64,000 nucleotides of DNA from Isoetes taiwanensis (GCA_021234155.1 JAJEKV010000004.1:25521662-25585661), one strand, 5' to 3'; shown: positions 35,320 through 48,359, counted from the first letter of the stretch. A program made the numbers and translations. The notes: a model not told the origin generated them from the sequence alone.

Positions 35320-36189
35320 TTATCAACAATTATTTTCACGATGCTATAAAATGCATTAAGGATGTTGGATGTACTACTACTGTTGGTGGTTTGTATCTTA
35401 AGGGCACTAGAACTTGTAAGAGTTTCCTCCAACCTTTTCAGCTTTCCACCCAACCCTTTGACTAAAGCCATATCATTTTTATTCAATACTCTAAACAATA
35501 AACATTATTTATTGAACAAAATCAAAATTATTGCATTTCATTTGCTACATATTAGCAACTCAAAGTATTGATGAGATATATCAAGCACCTATTTTTTAAA
35601 CAATTTTTAGGACTACACTTAACCTTTAGAAATTTTCATAGCAAACTTATAACTCGCAACAACACCATTTCCTACATATGCGTATATAGACACAAAAAAT
35701 GCACTCTAAAGGACAAATTCATAGCTAAAAAGATGTCGGAAATAGAAAATGCTAATTCCAGAAAAAGGAATACATTGGTCTAAATGAATAAATGTACAAG
35801 TTGATCGACGAGTTAATGTTGATGCAACATTATTACCTCGTTGCATTTGGTCTCTCAAAAATAAAGTATTAACTTCCATCTTAAAAAATTTGAAAGAATA
35901 ACTGGAGTAATTCTTGCTTTCCCAAGTCTTTCATAGAATTAGTCCTTATCCTTTGCATAACCTTCACAAATTGGGATATTCCTTTTGATGTTTTAAAAGC
36001 AACCATATCTCACATGTCAAAGATTCACTTTTCTCTTAATCACGTTGCTCTTCTTAGGTTTTGATGAAGATGCCTCTATATCCATAGCTCTCTATTTGTG
36101 CTATGACACTCGAATACTAAGAGCATGCTATTACAAAGGGGACACTCGAGAACATTCACCTTTTGATGAAGAATTTGAGAAGATTCTCT

Positions 36190-37360
36190 CTTGTCATCGA
36201 ATGTTCTCCAAGCTTGTGAAAGTTTAGTGCGCTTGGCATCGTTTTTCTTCTCCAACTAGCTTCCTTTTTTCGCTTTTCGATCATCCACTTTGCATCATCA
36301 TTTGTAGCAACACCAACAGGTTGGATAACAAGGATAGAAGATGGGAAAGCAAGTTATAGGATAATCTTGTTCCTCCGGGCGGCTTCCACACATCTTGGCT
36401 GACTTACGACCAATTAGGGTGCACTAAGAAATGTCCCTTTGCCTTTGCCCATGTGATCTTCTCTTCATCAATGTCATCTACGCGGATATGACATGGGTGA
36501 CCGAATATCCATATCATCATGCCACGTTGCACCAAGAGCCTTTGTCCGGTGCTTCAAGAAATCCCTAAGTCGTTTAGTCACTCCATCAAAGAGAACATGG
36601 CAACCTTGTAGCACTCTTTTCTTCATCTTTTGCACCACTTGAGTAACACTAATATCTTCATCGATGATTTAAAAGAATTCTTCATGTACCTTCTAAGAAC
36701 ATTGAGTATTCTAGAGAGATTGCCTTCGATTTCGCTCTCATCCCTATGTTGTTGAGTTAAAGAAGGCTCTTCAAGTTTGAAGTCCTTGCAACTAGAGCTG
36801 AAAAAATGATAACGTTCCACCTCCAACAAGTTGGCTTGATGTTGTGGCCACATTTTTTTTTTTGAATCATCAAGTATCAAAGTGGCATGTTCTACTCCAA
36901 GAAAGGCGTCCAAGTTCTTGCATTTCTTACCATGACTGGAGATGACTCTCCCTTGAAAATACTGCAGCTCAGGATCGAGTAAACCGGCCATGGCTAAAGC
37001 ATAACTCATCTCACCCATGGTATGTATATACAACTCGAACATCTGGCTGGCCTCCTCCAGAAACTGGTGCACGAAAGGACGAAGCTTTGTCCAATACTTC
37101 CAATGATCTAAATGGTAAAACTGGTCTGATCCTTGCACAATATCAGCGTTGATTACTTTCCTCTGACGTGAAAAATAATTTTGCAAGATATACTCTTTTT
37201 CTTCAGCTTCCAACTGGTCGATGCCAACACTGTTGAGAAGGGTGTGATCTAAGTCAAGAACAAGATACAGCTTCTTTTGTGCGAGAAGTTGTTCGAGCTC
37301 CATATTGCGTTCCAGAGCTGCCTCTACGGCGTCCAATTCCATGGCTCCGACTATTTCCAT
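36190..37360 (-). pseudogene. RNA Pol II CTD phosphatase (CPL4/FCP1-like), right copy
   Basis: The better-preserved copy: one frame from ATG 37,360 runs to 36,623. It keeps LVLDLDHTLL (DxDxT catalytic aspartates), the second acidic motif LILDDS, and MWPQHQANLLEVERYHFFSS, all parts of the FCP1 phosphatase domain. It ends early (LLKWCKR, stop) because an A is missing from a run that is AAAAAG in the left copy. Past the stop, KKMKKRVLQGCHVLFDGV and the BRCT remainder are still readable to about 36,540. There are no introns. An in-frame upstream GTG extension (to 37,384) exists because 23 bp were lost; the ATG at 37,360 is the matching start in both copies. Confidence 0.8.
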
Positions 37361-38219
37361 CGCCTGGTAAATGCGCGAACACACAAGCTACGTTTTTCTA
37401 GTTAATTAGGTCCGTCATACCTTTCTTAGATATTTTGCACTTTTTGATCTAAAGGCCCAGATCGTTGCCTTTTCCACGAATGTAGGGCGAAAAAATGGAT
37501 GCTACGCCAAAAAAAATCTTTGGGTTTAGATTAGCTTTTGAGAAATGCCATTCTAGGCGGAATGTAGAACGACAGTGTGAAAATAGTCAATGTGTCTTTT
37601 CCAAAATAAGCTTTTGAGAAATGCCATACACGATAGTTTTCACAATTATCGGCCATTTTGATCTGTCTATCTGCTTCTATCTGCTGTATTTTCATTTACT
37701 CTACCGAAGTTTCCTTTTGCCCAATTAACAGCCCCTTTGTTTCTTTTGTCCAAAGAATTTTGTACTAATGCTTAGTTCTACCGTAGCTCTTTTTGCTGCT
37801 TCAACTTGTGCATGAAATCATTGTTCCAGATTTTGGAGAAAAAATCCTTTGATGTTGATATAGCATTGACAACATCTATGGAAGGAATTTTTGTATGATT
37901 ACTTGAAGAGCATTGGCGAGAAGGTCCACAATGTTGCTGTTATTTTGAGGTGCTTTCTGTCCCTCATGAATTTTGTAACATCTAAAAAATATTTGCTTTA
38001 GCAGCATGCTAGAGTAATCCAAACATCTGGAGACCCAAGATGCATGTCTGCAAAGTGGAGATAAGATATATGGTTGCAGAATCTCTAATATGTGAACATG
38101 ACACAACAGCTTGCATCTGCAATATTTTGCTTATTTTATCACTCATATGATCATATCAATATTCATCCCTGTCCAGCTCCTTGTGCATGAGCCGGGTCCA
38201 TATGAAACTCTTGAAATCA

Positions 38220-38352
38220 TGCGAGAATGTTGCCTTTGTCAGATTTGAGTGACTTCTAGCACAGGTAAAAGAATACCCACGTAGATTTGGTCATGATCCA
38301 TCTCAACTTACCTATGTCGTGTTTCAGGATTTTGCATTGAAAGCCATGGGGG
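38220..38352 (+). pseudogene. Unrecognised exon, right copy
   Basis: Counterpart of 11,391-11,529. Pieces corresponding to the left copy's AQVKEYPHRFRHDPSQL and VVFQDFALEAMGV are present on the + strand but broken by base changes ('gactt' for a leucine run; 'acgtagatttgg' for 'cgcatagatttcg'). It ends where the arms diverge, at the 2 kb segment border. Confidence 0.4.
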
Positions 38353-39299
38353 TTGGCTTGAAACAAAATCAAGTGTATTTCAAGGTTTTTGTACTCCATG
38401 AGGTCCTTCCTACTTACGGTTCAGCTGAATTTCTAAGGTTGAGGGAATATAGGACTTTTTCAGTTGCTTATTCCTAGTTGAGGGAGTATAGGTCCTTTTT
38501 TTGCTTTCTTTCCCTTTTTTTCTTAGCACTTTTGCACAAACGCGAGTCGAAGGTTCGATGCATTCTGAGGCCATCCACATTGCAGCCAGGTGGGAATTTT
38601 GTGCAGGTGATGTTCTTTCGATCATTTGATTTCATCTACAGTGGTGGAAATTCATGAAAATTCCAAATCAGTCATGGGTGCAATGAGAAAACTTCATTGA
38701 TATAGTTTTGGTTTTCTTCATTGGTGTTTTGGTATGGTTGAAAACGCAGGTATGTGGAGCCCTGTGGGTAGATCGCGTCGCGATGTTGAAAGGCAAATGG
38801 AACTTCTATCTAATGCCACTGCCTGAAAGATATGCTGAATGGGCTCTTTGTACTTTTTCAGGCAAAGCTTGAATTCCAGGTTTGTGAAAACAGAAACGAT
38901 GGCCTACTTGGCCTGTCTACTTATATTCATACCTTATTACAGGTATTCTGGCAAAGAAAAAAAAAGGATTTTGCCAAAAGCCAGAATGCAATGCAATGGA
39001 GTTTATTCAATAGAGGGATAACTGGAGCGATCTGTACCAGATTAGGCAATGCTTATCATGACATGAGGAGTTGTTCATTGTCCACCAAGAGTGAGCAAGT
39101 TAATGCTAGCTTCGTAGATCAGATCTAGATCCAAAGATGACACAATAGTACTAGATATTTTTTCAACCTTGACAATGGTATTTCTTTTAAACTTAACATT
39201 GATGAAGCATCTTCTCAGCCTTCTCAAGTTGCTTCTCTTGTTCTATCCGTGATTTATTTTCTTCGTTTTCCATCTCTAGTTACATGCAGAAAGATCCTT

Positions 39300-39520
39300 C
39301 TCCAGGTTTGCTCTTGATGAAGGCATTAGCAACTACGACATATGTTCAAGTGTTGCATTAATTATCTGATGATGATTCAGTTCACCCTATTTTAGAGCCC
39401 CAACGGTGGCACATGCATCTAGAAGAGCAATGAATGTAACTTGCTAGAATGTATTTGTCTACCCTCTTCTAGATTTCCCATAACGGAACGTGCTTCTACG
39501 ACACAGATATAAGTAGTCTT
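39300..39520 (-). pseudogene. PPR protein fragment, right copy
   Basis: Inverted counterpart of 8,343-8,560 with the same PLS-type repeat remnants (the 'AC..VGAL.EG' region). The base changes relative to the left copy include 'tattttagagcc' for 'ctcttttagagcc', which removes a codon. Relic only. Confidence 0.65.
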
Positions 39521-40037
39521 GTCTGGAATTAACCTGTCTAGTTGCATATTTTGGACAGTTGTAAAGCCATTTCACCTGGCCGTTTCTAACTTTTCTTTTA
39601 TTCCGGTTGCACATTTGGATGCGTTGCTTTCTTCACTTGCACATGACAGTGAAATAATAGCCCGTTGTTTGAATATGTTACTTTTTCCATCATACTTTCC
39701 TCTGATGGTAATGGCAATGGTGAAGATTTTAAGTGTTTTGACAAGTCATTTATGGTCCATCTATTCAATCGCTGTGCCATGAACTGAGATTGCACAACTC
39801 TGCTGCTAACACTCCCAGGAGATTCTACAAATCTTGTTGCACATCCCATAATCTGGCCTGATCCTAATGAATCTAGAACAATGTAACAATAAACAGACAA
39901 GCCTTGTTGATTTACTACCTTGCTTTTAGGAGCTTCCTTAAAGAGAAACAACATGTGACCTTTGTGCCTCGTTGATTGAGGCCTTTGTGTGTATGGTATA
40001 TGTAATCTGTATCAATAAAAGCCCTTATTTGTTTGTT

Positions 40038-41797
40038 TTATATGTTAATGTGCAGGTTGAGCTCGAAGCTTGAGGCATTTCCATTGTTGAAACATCCTTC
40101 CAAAAGGTAAACTTTGATATGGATTTGTTGTAAAATGACTGACTGTTGGGGATAGTAATTTCCTTTGCTACGAAACTTAACTAGACTGTTGTTAGAGTAA
40201 TGTGCTTTGAGAACACTGGTAAGATCATTCATATGGGTGTGCATGACCATAGAGAGCGCGCCACAATTTCTGCAGGCTTTCCGCAGAGCTGCCTTCTTCG
40301 ACATAACAATAGCATGAAGAATAACCAAGGAAACAATGATCTATAGAAATTAAACAGGGTTGTTTTTGCCGATCTACAATTGCCAGGCATTCCTCAATGA
40401 ACATGGATTGTTCGATTGTTCTGTCCTAGACCTCCAGTCATGATCTGAATCCACTTTGTTCAGAATTGACATAAGATGATCTAGAGCTAGGCCAGTCAAG
40501 CTCATGATCCCCCTGTAAGCATAAACACCATATGACTGTTCAAAAGAAAAAATAAGGAGTGACTCCTAAAGAGCTTATCCACCTATTCAACTGTTGTGCC
40601 ACGAACTAAAAGGTTGCACAGCTCTGCAGAACAGTCCTTGAGTTGCAGAACAGTGAAATCACTTGGGTAGTCCAACTTATAGACTTCATAGTCTGTCTTT
40701 CACTTGTATCCAGCATTATACTTATATATTTGTTTCTGTGGAGGAGCAGTTATGTTTAATATCCATAGATGTCGAGATAAGATTTAGAATGAGCTTAAGC
40801 AAGCTTCTTAATATTGGCATGCCAAGAGTTGATGGCAATAGTTTAAGACAATATATGGGGAATCAGCCTGCAACATCTTGTATCTTCAACTGATTGTCTT
40901 TCTTGTATATGCAGCAAAAAATTTGGAATAGTATTCAATTTCCTTTCGGTGCTTGTATATTCAGGTCTTGGTCTGAGGACTTTGCGTATCTCCTGGAAGT
41001 CATCATGATCCATTGATACAATTCAGGATGAAATCTTCAAACGTTCTGTTCTTATGCGAAATAGATCCTTCTGTCTAGCAATGCCATTATGTTATACTTA
41101 TGATCATGCCAATCATACAATCAGTATAACTAGTTCTACTATGTCAGGATGGAATGGGATATGATAAAACTAACATTCATATGCCGGTAAGATGCATCTT
41201 TTGACGTATAAAATTTGTATGCTTGTAGGATGCATTTGCTGACGTTATTTTTTAGCTTTGTAAATCTGATGGTTTCTTTTTCTCTGTAACAGGGTTTTAT
41301 GTACCACACATGCACAATAACTTTGTAGGAACTTGGACACCTAGGTATACAGAGTACCAGATATAGAGCTCTCTACAATCTGTTCTGTTCCAAAAGTCCT
41401 GGAAAGAACATAATTATGTAGATGTTCCAGTGCCAGTGACACATATATTGCTGCAGGCATGTACTGTCTAACTATATGCCTTTTCGTATTCCTAGAATTT
41501 TGTATAAGTTTGCACTTTTTAGAAGACCATGATGCCCGCTATCTATTGTTAGGATACCGTTGTTGTGATGCCAACTAAATGCTATCTTTTTGTTGTGTGA
41601 ATATAGGTAGCAGACCATCAGTATATGCATTCAATAGATGCATTTGAATGATCTCCCTGTAAGCATATGATCTCCCTGTAAAACACCATATGATCAAATT
41701 CAAGTTTCAAATGGACACATGAAAAAATTGCGATGGTCTATTTCCTGTTGAGGACACGTCTTTATGAGATATATAACTTCTTGATTATGGCTATTAG
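40038..41797 (+). other. B block interior, right copy
   Basis: Contains the right-arm versions of the unassigned exons of 5,945-8,342, for example the + strand frame SIDVEIRFRMSLSKLLNIG followed by MPRVDGNSLRQYMGNQ at about 40,760-40,865, ending near a possible exon border. It preserves this peptide better than the left copy, where the frame shifts after RQ. Unrecognised. Confidence 0.35.
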
Positions 41798-41899
41798 GGC
41801 CTGTCATGGACTGATATAATGTATGTGATGAGGCGTAATATGACAAATGCAGTTGCTACCGTGACAAAGCAGCTAGAACAAGTTTCATTAGCCCTTGCA
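41798..41899 (+). pseudogene. DUF1664 exon, right copy
   Basis: A 102-base exon with intact CTATTAG acceptor and GTAGGT donor. It encodes 34 residues including DIMYVMRRNM and TVTKQLEQVSLALA, with sequence equal to the left copy at the protein level. DUF1664 proteins have a transmembrane segment and a coiled coil; only this core exon is recognised. The next DUF1664 exon (starting KRHL in relatives) was looked for downstream and not found. Confidence 0.65.
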
Positions 41900-42429
41900 G
41901 TAGGTGGCAATTCTGCAAGTGCAAGGTCCTGCAATATTCAACCCAGCTAAACATTAGGTCATTAAATACTGATCTCCCAGCTGCTTTTACATGTGGCAGC
42001 TTCCCCATTTAGATATTTGACGGAGTAAGTTTTAGGATCTTCTGCTCCAGGAGCCGTGGTCATATAAGAAACTTAAAACTCATAATGTAGTTGATTCTTT
42101 TTGCTTATTTTCCCTCTTCTAACTTCAAATGCCTTACTATATGCAAAAGAGGCTTACTTGACAAACAGGTGCCTTTCTTGTTAGCTATGGTTTCAGATCT
42201 ATCTTTGTTGGTAATTATATCGTTTCTCTTATATTGATTGATTGGTTGCTGTTATGTTTTACCCATTTCAAAGCACAGGAGCTAGCTGTATATATGCCAA
42301 ATGCGTCAAGGTATTATGAAGCACTGACTATTAAGAATTGTCCAAACAATTTTTGTCGATGATTCCATTAAACTGTTTTTTGGAGTTACGGATTGATATT
42401 AATGTATCAAGTGGGCCAAATTATACATA

Positions 42430-42960
42430 TTGATAGAAATGTGGCGAAATTACCAGCAGCACCAGTTGATGGAAATGAATAGAATGCATCAAATGTTGGG
42501 GGTTCTTGGGTTTGATATAATCCATATGATCTGCAGATTTGTTGTGACATTCAAATTAGCAACTATTGGTTTTAAATTGTTTGTTCTTCACATATCCTAT
42601 TTGTTCAAGTATTTTTCCTTTCTTACTGAAATTGGACATTGTGTAAAAGTTTCTTTTGAGTTGTCGTTTCTTGATATTAAGATTATAACAAGCAGGGGTA
42701 GAGAGATCGGGGGATAGAGATCACCCATTCTTCAACTACAACCACCTTTTAAGAAAAAAGAAATCATTCAAACATTCACCTATTTATTTTTCTCTATTTT
42801 TTTTTGAAGTTGTACGCTCTTTACAACTCACAACACAGGTAGAGAGATCACCTTGTACAAGTGCAACCACCACCTTTACAAGAAATCATTTGGAACATTC
42901 TCATATTTATTAATTAGCTATTTTTGAAGTTCTACATTCCTTATAAAGTAGTCTAGAGAG
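42430..42960 (-). repeat. U repeat, copy 4 (inverted)
   Basis: Inverted match to 30,215-30,860, lacking an internal piece around 42,545 where 'gacattcaaattagcaac' joins (U copy 5 has the full sequence at 50,460-50,660). The '(C)AG' of 'gttgcaggg' is changed to 'gttgaagaatggg' in this orientation. Confidence 0.75.
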
Positions 42961-43880
42961 TAGTTTGTAAATTCCTATACAAAGTAACCAAATGTGCTTT
43001 GAACTAGTTATTGTAATACGAGATGTGCTATATGGATTTGTCGAAGATTTATATAAGCCAATCCTTGCTCCATGCTATATGGGCTTCATGATAAATTTCA
43101 GATTGCTTACATCCGTATGGCCAAGTCTCTCATGCCAAGTTTTAAAGTAGGAAGTACAACAACATTTATTAAATTTGATCCATCAATGTGAAAGCCAAAT
43201 GTCGTTTAGCCATTTCGTATGTGAGAATCACCCTACAATAAAGCTTTTCAAAATGTACTTGATAACCAAGATCTATTAACTGAGTGACTGAAATGAGATT
43301 CCTAATTAGATTTAGGTACATAGTACATTATCAAGAACCATTGGTTTCCTTTTCAAGTCCGATAACTCCAACAAGCCAGCTCAACCTTCACGCAAATTTC
43401 CATCACCCATTGCACATAACATGAGGTCCTCAGAACCCTTAAGCTTAGAAGGCTTACTTCTATAAGCTCCACTCTCTAAGCACATATAGATCACCATCAT
43501 CACTTACTTTCTATTCAAAAAAATACCGACATCAATTTAAAATTCTTACTTTAGCATCTTTATCTTGTGCTTCATCTAACTCTTCTTCTTTTACGTGGTC
43601 GCAAATTGACCGCTATAGACCGCCCCTACCCTCTCGTCGCGTTCCTCTTCTCGTAATAGGTGCTCTAGCAACCTCCTCATATTTGCAATAATATTATAAA
43701 GTTTTTCAAAGCAATCTTTGATGTCATCCTTATCATGAATACTTCAAATCTCCTTATCCAAGACGTCCAAATTGAAGATTAAATGTGATTACTTTTTAAC
43801 ATATAGTTCCACATTTCCCATGGAGACATCCCTCTATTCTAAGCAAAATGTTTGGAGATCATTTTGCTTTTTATCATAGC
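42961..43880 (-). pseudogene. Copia gag / GAG-pre-integrase remnant, inverted
   Basis: Reverse complement of 29,310-30,214. The gag frame that is open in the two left copies is broken here by indels near 43,590-43,640 and 43,700-43,800. GAG-pre-integrase pieces lie near 43,070-43,150. Confidence 0.75.
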
Positions 43881-45804
43881 TTTTGCTTCAAGTATTTTCC
43901 CTTTAGTCGCAATATTTTATTGCCGCACTAGATCCTCCACCACTTCCATGATGTTGCATCTTTTTTACCTGACTTGCACCACCCATGATGTCTTGCTATT
44001 GCATAAGTTTTTCCTCGGCTAATTATTTGGACTACTCTGGAGTTTGCTCGTTGTTTGTAACAAATTCCCATAGCCCTTCAATCTTTAGCACCTCTTCATC
44101 CTTTCCCTGCGATACTTGGAATCCAGCTCCTCTCTTGAATACATCAATTGCATTCAATAAGGAAGCTCCAAGTCTGCTGGCCATGTTGATCCAGCTCTGA
44201 TTTCAAATGAAGATGTTATAGAGCAATAAAATTATCTAGCCAATTAGCACTTTCTATCCTAAGCTAAGAGCCTAGCTATTCCTTATGATTGAATCACTAG
44301 CCCTTTTACTTTTAACCATTAAACTCTTAAGCATTTGAATGCATTGGATATTAATTCTTAACCATTGAATATTGTAGCAATTCTATTGTAGCAAACACAT
44401 TGACCCAATCACTACTCATGGTTTGACTCAAAACCAAAATACATCAAACCTGCTTAAGTACCTCTTGATTTATAATCGATTCGGCAACTGGGGTGCCAAA
44501 TTGTTTGTTATTGCTCAGAATAAACAAAGTAATCCATTGGTTATGACTAATGATTGGATCTATATTTAGTTGGCTCCAAGTTTGGGCGCCAACATAAAAC
44601 CTAAGACAGTAACACCTCTATGTGCACAAAACCCTTGTGTACAAAATAAATTAAATAGGTGTGATATAGGTTCAACCATTGAACCTATAATTTGACATGA
44701 TAATTCAAACAGAATCTAGTCACCGACTTCATGCAAGATTCCCCAGTCCTTTCCCGGAGCACCGCTTTTCTTTGTTCCACAACTTACACAGAAAAGGATG
44801 TGGCAAATATGAGGACCATAATTGCCAAATTATAAAGACATTTTTGGACCTCCATTGTGAAAAAAACTTGATATTCGAACCGCTTTGATATCTCTGATAT
44901 GCGCCTTTTTATGAGTTTGCTTTTACAATCATTTTTCAGTCAGTAAATTTTTGTTATAACTGCATGCATAACATAATGAATATCTGTACACTAATAACTC
45001 CCATCTGGTGTGGTTGTTAAATTCTACTTGACAATCTTCTACTAAACATGTGAATCATGCATCGAGAACATATGGTCTCTTTGTACTAGGACACGATTCG
45101 ATCTATCACAAATCGGACTTTGGTTCATTTAAACCGGTATCGCTTATGTTCCTAACTTTGGAGAGAAGCTACGAGACTAGTAAACCCGGGATTCTAAGAC
45201 TAACTTTCTACCAAGGTAGCCTTTGAATTGGATGTAAAGGAGGGGCTTTCTTTGGCAAGCCTAGACTCAACCAGCCTGGTACCCCAAGCACTTACATGCT
45301 CAACTCATTGGAATATCATCTAAAAGTAAATAGCCCAAGATCCTGCCAATGCTAAGCTTAAGCATGAAATAACGATACCCTTGATAGGTCATTTTGAAAA
45401 CCGGTGGATTCACCGCATGTTCCAAAGGAACCTAGTCTTTTGAGCTACAAACAAGTAGGCTTTAGGGGATCAAACAATCCCTAGGCTAATTGGGAGTGCA
45501 ATATGAGACTCTGCAGTAGAACAATGTAGATTACGAGCCAAAGGCCTTGCCCACCAATTAGTGTGCATTCCTATCTACAAAGAGCTTCAAAGAAAGACGA
45601 AAGGAAGTGCATTTGTAACCTCTTTTCATTAATTTGATTTGCCACTCTGTCACTAAGAATTCCCATCCTTTAAGATAAAGCCTTGAGCTTAATGGATCAG
45701 AATTTCCCCTAGATCTTGCATAAATTAGATGCTATGAAATGGAATTTAAAAGAAATATTTTTATGGTACCAACTTGTTTCTCTACTAGACATTTAGCTTT
45801 TTAC
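43881..45804 (-). repeat. Unit D, right copy (inverted)
   Basis: Inverted copy of 27,372-28,955 plus the gag start. The primer-site candidate is the 'gatccagctctgatttc' at about 44,188-44,204 and the gag ATG complement is near 44,183. Several short segments differ from the left copy by replacement, not by single substitutions (for example 44,720-44,760). Confidence 0.75.
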
Positions 45805-47460
45805 GCTTGTGTCCTTTCCTATATATGTCTTGTGTCCTACTAGACTTAGTCCTTAGCACTTTAGACTAACACCTAAGTCCATGGTCTTAAAAAAGTAATC
45901 TTATAGCGCATAGACCGTATATCAACATCTTTAATGAACCAAAGCTAATTGTAATGCATTACATATATAAAGAGGGTGAATGTTAGTCCACCTCAAGATC
46001 TTGGACAGCTATAACATCATATTGAAAATGAAATTATAATACAAGGATCTCGGAGATATACCCAGATCGGCCGAGGTGACCAAAGTCCATGGTCCAAATT
46101 GACTATTTCGATTGTATAAGCATTGATCAATATGGCCCTATTCTATATGAAGCAATGCACATATGAGGAGAAAGAAAGTTATTTGCAATGCATCTAAAGA
46201 AATGGTCCTCTTCTAAATACATGCCTTTTGTAGAAGCCGAAACACGCTTCAAGTGGCTTCGGGTGATATTCCATAAGCAAGGCATGCCTGCCCCATAAAC
46301 AAATAGTCAATTTCTTAAAGACTTGTCATTCTACTAAATCCAGAGGTAGGTACAACATTGCCCACCATGAAGCATCGGGAGAGCAATAACTATCCCGTGA
46401 TACATGTGTCTAACTACGATCTGGTTTTATTATGTCATGAATGCTAAAACCATTGTTGGATTGATAACAAATCAAAAACAATGTGATAAAAACACTCAAG
46501 CCGCTCAACCAACCAAGGTATAGAGGATGGGATAATTCAACCAAAGCATAGCAATGCTTCAACCTCCAAAACCAGAACCACAAGCAATCTATGGAGAGAG
46601 AGGAAAGAACTCAAAGAACTTCACTTGTGCACTTGCTTCCAAAACTTCAAAGACTAGAATCGTGCTTTTTGAAGGTCATAAAGACAAAAGGCCTTCCAGA
46701 GTTCATATATCTATTTTCTTTCCAAGAAACAACCCCCTCGCCATTAGATTTCAGTTCGTGCACTCCCCCATGTTGCTCACATCTATCTTTATAGCAGCAA
46801 AATTTTGAAGACATGTTTTGGAGATAAAGATCTACAACCTTAAGCCTATAATATCATGCTTGATTCCATATCTTACATGCATCATGAATGCATTGTACAC
46901 ATTGATCCGTAAAAGCTAACTTCTCGTTTTGTTTCATTTTAGTCGATCAAGCCGTTCAAGCTGCTCTACCATTGACCTCGCAACATTTAGAAGAAGATGA
47001 AAATCTTCTTGCGAACAAGAACATCCTAATAAGCATAGGATGAATTGAAGCAAACCCGAAGTTCCAAAGAACACGAAGCCGCATATGTTAATCGATCTTT
47101 GTCCACTCGTATCCATGGCACTTCAATCTCAACCGCTTGAAACGATATGTCTTGCAATGGATCACACCCTTGTGTACATTGACTCGCCTCAATCGCTCAA
47201 AGAATACAATGGATAGTGGATACGATGGATGCCGTTAGTAGCGGTTTACCGGGCGGCCAAAGAACAACAGACCGCCAAACTTTACAAGTTGTTTACAAAG
47301 TTTGGAGCAGTTTTTGGTATATTCTAGGCATACGTTGGCATATACTAGAAATATACCAGAAACCCACATGAGCAAGGGATTGCCCCTCTAGGGGAAACCC
47401 AAAAAGGGCGTATGACTTTGCATACATGTGCTTACTATATATTTGTATGTATAAAACGTA
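45805..47460 (-). repeat. Unit E, right copy (inverted), with DUF547 fragment
   Basis: Inverted E with hairpin at 47,311-47,359 and DUF547 exons around 46,900-47,010 (first) and 46,240-46,300 (second). At the first exon the 'ccagctaaaatg' of copy 2 reads as 'cgactaaaatg' in the same orientation. It links to D on one side and X on the other, which gives the ancestral order X-E-D-gag-U. Confidence 0.75.
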
Positions 47461-48355
47461 TCTCTTGTCTATAATAGCATGACTTGCGAGTTCTAAATTC
47501 TAGGTTGATCCCTGCCATGCCTACAATAGTTATATGCCCCACTAGTTTTGTGCCCCTTCAATTTAATAAGTCTATCTTCACATTCTTTATTATGTAGGGC
47601 CTACACATTGTGCCATAGAGAAACAAAGCAACTTCTTAACATGGACCATTTTCAATTTTCTTAAATGCATGTAATGTTGCGAGTTGTCAAGTGGTAAATT
47701 TAGCTTTCTGGCAATTTATTCCATTCTATATTCACTTGAAAGCAATCGTGTATAAATTGCAAAGCAAATGTATGTACATATATATTACCAAAGAAAGAAG
47801 ATTAAATACTTATTTCCTCCAAAGAGCCTCACCACTGCAAACTTTAACTCGAAAACAAGTTTGTTGTAAAGTCCCTGATTCTAAAACAAATACCCCCAAT
47901 CTTGATACTGATGGAAAGCTTTCGAAGAATTCTTTCCAACGGTGCAAGAACACATGAAACAAATTTCTGGATCAAAAGTTACAAAGAAAAATCGTGCCGC
48001 TTCAAAGACTCGCAAACCCTAACCCAAACTAAATCTGCTTTTTACACTCCCTGATTCTAAAATCAAAGCACCCTAATCTTGATACTGATGGAAAGCTCTC
48101 GAAGGAAGATTTCCGTGGACGCCAGAATCACATGAAACCGAAGTCTTGGATCAAAAGGGATGCAAAGAAACCGGATGTCGGTCCCCCCCGGCAAGCCCTA
48201 AACTCCGAAGCTAAAAAGTCGTTGAACCTCCCCCGCTCCTCGATGCGAACCCCTACAAAAGTGGTGTGGATAGGAACCTCTTTGAATAAGCTTTCAAATG
48301 ACACCAAGATTGTGCCAATCCAATCCATTTGAATGTAGGAGATATAATTATTTTT
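47461..48355 (-). repeat. X segment, right copy (inverted)
   Basis: Inverted copy of 20,640-21,512 with the same ~170-bp tandem units (about 47,855-48,000 and 48,030-48,170). Copy differences cluster near 48,175-48,245, a C-rich replacement of sequence that in the left copy contains TTT and CTT words. Confidence 0.65.
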
Positions 48356-48359
48356 TAGA

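Larger units (their letters stand above)
33411..42140 (-). repeat. Right arm of long inverted repeat (blocks C and B)
   Basis: Reverse complement of 5,608-15,640. Arm-specific features are the LINE at 34,576-35,319, the absence of the left arm's 9,429-11,390, and the loss of 23 bp before the phosphatase ATG. The inner end abuts the middle B copy at 33,410/33,411. Confidence 0.9.

Noticed and set aside
36623-37384. GTG upstream start for the right phosphatase
   Set aside because: The extension exists only because 23 bp upstream of the ATG are missing; the left copy and the family both start at the internal ATG.
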